Positions 61,586 through 64,000 of a DNA stretch of 64,000 nucleotides are shown one piece after another; the first letter of the stretch is position 1, and the number at the start of each line of letters is the position of its first letter. The stretch covers positions 3,804,001-3,868,000 of the forward strand of contig NC_069130.1 of assembly GCF_026914265.1 (NCBI RefSeq), read 5' to 3'. The stretch is from Mya arenaria. Taxonomy: Eukaryota; Mollusca; Bivalvia; Myida; Myidae. Under the pieces are notes generated by a model. The model searched no databases. It was not told the origin of the DNA and was given only the letters and a program-made list of their open reading frames with translations. The translations under genes and the position numbers were made by a program.

Positions 61586-62729
61586 TCGGTGGACGGACGT
61601 GGCTTGATTGGAGATGCGGCGACTGACCGGATCTACATCTCTTGGCGAGGCCACGTACAGTGGGTTCCCGAGGCAACTTATTCGTAAGTCGCTTTGAACT
61701 AGAATTATTCCGGAATGTTTTATTTAAGATAACACACTTTTATCACTTTAAGCACTACAAATAGAAAATTTCATATGGAAATGTGTATAGAACGACAACG
61801 GGACAACATTTCGGCATTTGACAATTATGTAAATAATGCCATATCAATAGTGTGCAATACATTGTATGTATGTGGGACTTTGGTATGCGAATTCGAATCA
61901 CTGATCTTACATGGAATTGGTTTTCTATTTCAGAGTTGTATGTAAAGTGAACGTCAGATTCTATCCCTTCGACGAGCAAATATGCACGTTAACGTTTTAC
62001 GTTTCCGGCGAGTCGGTAGACACACTGGAGTTGGAGCATTGCAAGAACGTTGACATGAGCGGATACGTTGAAAACCCAGCCTGGATTATCGTCGGCGTCA
62101 GTCGTACCCGTTATATCCGCGACAACAACTACAATATCGACATCGAGTTCAGGATGCAGCGAAGAGCTGACTTCACCATGTTTACCGTAGTGGCACCTCT
62201 TATAATGTTAGAGCTCCTCAATATCTGTGTATTTCTTGTTCCGTCTAACTCCGGTGAGAAGGGCTCGTTTTCCATCACGGTTTTCTTGGCCTATTCCGTC
62301 TACATTTCAATGTTCAGCGACACATTACCACACAATTCCGTTGAGGTTTCCTTATTCGTTATGTTTATCATCATCCTGCTCTGTCTCAGTGTTGTGTCCG
62401 TCTTTTACACAATCATGCAATCAAAACTTGAAAACGCTTTAGGTGAAAAGGAGTGTCCTCTTAACTGGTTTCGGCGCGCAGGTGGTCAGAACAAAATTGC
62501 TCCTGTGGACCCTGAAAACCCTGTCAACACAGTCATATATACTTGGAGAAACTTCTTTCAACAGCTGGACACATTTCTGTTCGGATCTTTCCTCGTGACC
62601 ATCACCTTGGTAACCGGGATCTTCTTTTCGATTCTTCTTCGAAATGTGACCTTTGACGACCCTGACCTTAATATGGAACCGGAAGCCACGACCAGGTCAA
62701 TGCCTGTGCTCACCACTGCTGCTGCCTAA
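61586..62729 (+). CDS. Receptor copy with exons 2 and 3 only (partial or cassette)
   Basis: Exons 61586-61683 (98 nt) and 61934-62729 (796 nt) have intact AG/GT borders and the same phases as the complete gene. Exon 2 encodes SVDGRGLIGDAATDRIYISW, then RGHVQWVPEATYS. Exon 3 carries the Cys-loop (C-x13-C with FYPFDEQ), all four membrane segments, the short M3-M4 loop and the same C terminus. Changes relative to the complete gene include DHYK to EHCK, SEYV to SGYV, MLSD to MFSD, and KVVPVD to KIAPVD. No stop or frameshift occurs, and many substitutions are conservative, so selection may have acted. Exon 1 is not found in the 4.3 kb between unit 2 and this copy. Either it is an orphan or exon 1 at 31748-32590 splices to it; phase 0 would allow this, though the splice would span about 29 kb. 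Confidence 0.8.
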
Positions 62730-64000
62730 TATTATTGATACATGGACTCAAAAAGTGAATTAACGCTTCAACAAATCTTTACAAATTTTACGACCTGTCG
62801 TTGGGGTTGGGGGGGGGGGTTATTTATAGTGTTGCATTATAAGAGCTACAAGTTTGAATAGTTGACAAAGTGTTTGTAACTTTTTTTGTTTAGTTTTTGC
62901 TTGCATTAGGGATTCGTAACATAGACAATTACTATTACTATAATGATGTTCTGGAATAAGTGCTGCTCGTATTTGTTAAAAGGTACACTTGAATAGGTAA
63001 TGAAATTCCTCTCCGACCTCACCAGAATTATAAACATTACACATCATAACGTTTTACATTAAGCCCATCTAAGCTATGAAATTGGAATATAATTTTAATT
63101 TCATTTTTAAATTCCACTAGTTTATTAGTACAGAGTAACGTGGCAACATAAAAAAATGTATTATTAATTTGTGCAGAAAAAAATGGCCATATTTGTGTTC
63201 TTTTTTGTAAAACAAGTTGTATCGGAGTTATAAATGGTAAATGAACTCTCGATCCATTCAAACTCAGAAAGTTTATATTTTGTCCATGATCAAAAGTCAT
63301 AAAATACATATGTAAGATATGAATTTCGACGCCCCACTTGACATTTACAAATGAGTTCGGTGTCATTTTATTGTGATAATCTATTTTACCTCCACAACAT
63401 GAAACATTTTGAAAGTCATGGGATAACTCTTGAAGTAAACGTCATAGATTCTGCCGTGCTACTCAAAGTGTTCACATATTAGACAGACCGATAGTTGCTA
63501 TGCATTATGGCGGTTTTGCGATTTCATAAAGTTGTAACACGACTGCAAAATCGAATTGATGTAAATCTGTCTAAACCGGCAAACAATTTATGTTTGAAAT
63601 GACTGTACGTATAGGTTTACCTTGAATTAATTCTTAGAAAATACATCATTGTTTTGCATGTATCCTCATGTTTTTCAAAACTGTTATAAGTATATAACTG
63701 TTTGTTAGGTGACACGATATAAACCAGGTTGGGAGAGAGCGAAGATTGTGACCGAATATGGTTCATGCGCCCCGTATATCTCATATCGGGTCACCTACTA
63801 AATTCGAGACGTATTCATCACGATGACAGCCTGTTTACATTGATGAAGACATCAACACTTGTTGGTAATGTTTCATTTATTCATCGGTATCGGGAGGCCA
63901 TTATGGAACGAGATAAAGGTTAGTGACCCAATACGGAAAGATTGGGGTCATTGCGTCATTGCCCTGGGCCAATTGTGTTGAATCATTCATGTTGGATACT
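62730..64000. other. 3' flank of the third receptor copy
   Basis: Homologous to 40282-41875 but lacking about 350 bp (junction after GGACTC at about 62749), including the AATAAA found in the other two copies. It has a G run at about 62809-62818 and no further gene. Confidence 0.6.

Larger units (their letters stand above)
58530..64000 (+). repeat. Third copy of the receptor segment
   Basis: Collinear with 36166-41875: antisense LINE, intron, exons 2 and 3, and downstream sequence, running to the window end. It differs from unit 1 by about nine residues over the 265-residue exon 3 and by a deletion of roughly 350 bp just after the stop codon. Confidence 0.88.

Overview
This looks like a nuclear genomic window from an invertebrate, most likely a bivalve or other mollusc. 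The sequence is AT-rich and intron-bearing, with GT-AG splice sites and long non-coding stretches. It holds decayed LINEs with a reverse transcriptase of the type common in molluscs, tRNA-derived SINEs, a PIF/Harbinger transposon, a Crypton-like relic and expanded cys-loop receptor copies. The species is inferred, not proven. No bacterial operon, CRISPR array, rRNA gene or convincing functional tRNA gene was seen.

Left part (1-18 kb). A 28-bp satellite array fills 1 to about 3.83 kb, and almost every monomer carries TGACTCA. Next comes a four-exon gene (4656-10344) that closes in frame to a 263-aa multi-pass membrane protein with a Gln/Pro-rich, PPSY-ending tail. The following 8 kb is non-coding. 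It holds a copy of a dispersed repeat, two inverted-repeat (MITE-like) elements, a 92-bp x3 array and a 40-bp minisatellite.

Middle (18-30 kb). A complete PIF/Harbinger element (18278-23468) has matching terminal inverted repeats and a CTG target-site duplication. It carries an intact-looking four-exon, 331-aa HARBI1-like transposase. Convergent to it is a Myb/SANT-like second gene whose first exon is broken. TAACGG boxes crowd both ends of the element. A SINE sits in a transposase intron. Further right are a broken DUF3504 (Crypton-type) relic, two foldback insertions and a LINE fragment. These lie within an old, diverged copy of sequence seen again at 45-48 kb.

Right part (31-64 kb). This is a ligand-gated ion channel locus. 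The full gene (31748-40281) has three coding exons and encodes 578 aa: signal peptide, long Thr-rich stretch, ligand-binding domain with a canonical Cys-loop, and four membrane segments. A recent tandem duplication of about 8.9 kb (39535-48440 and 48441-57296) made a second copy that starts in the middle of exon 3 and is joined to a LINE fragment. A third, more diverged copy (58530 to the window end) carries exons 2 and 3 but no exon 1. It is therefore either an orphan or an alternative 3' cassette for the upstream exon 1. LINE fragments lie at or near the edges of these copies and may have helped the rearrangements. All coordinates, splice sites and phases were worked out by eye, and family names rest on recognised motifs, not on database searches.
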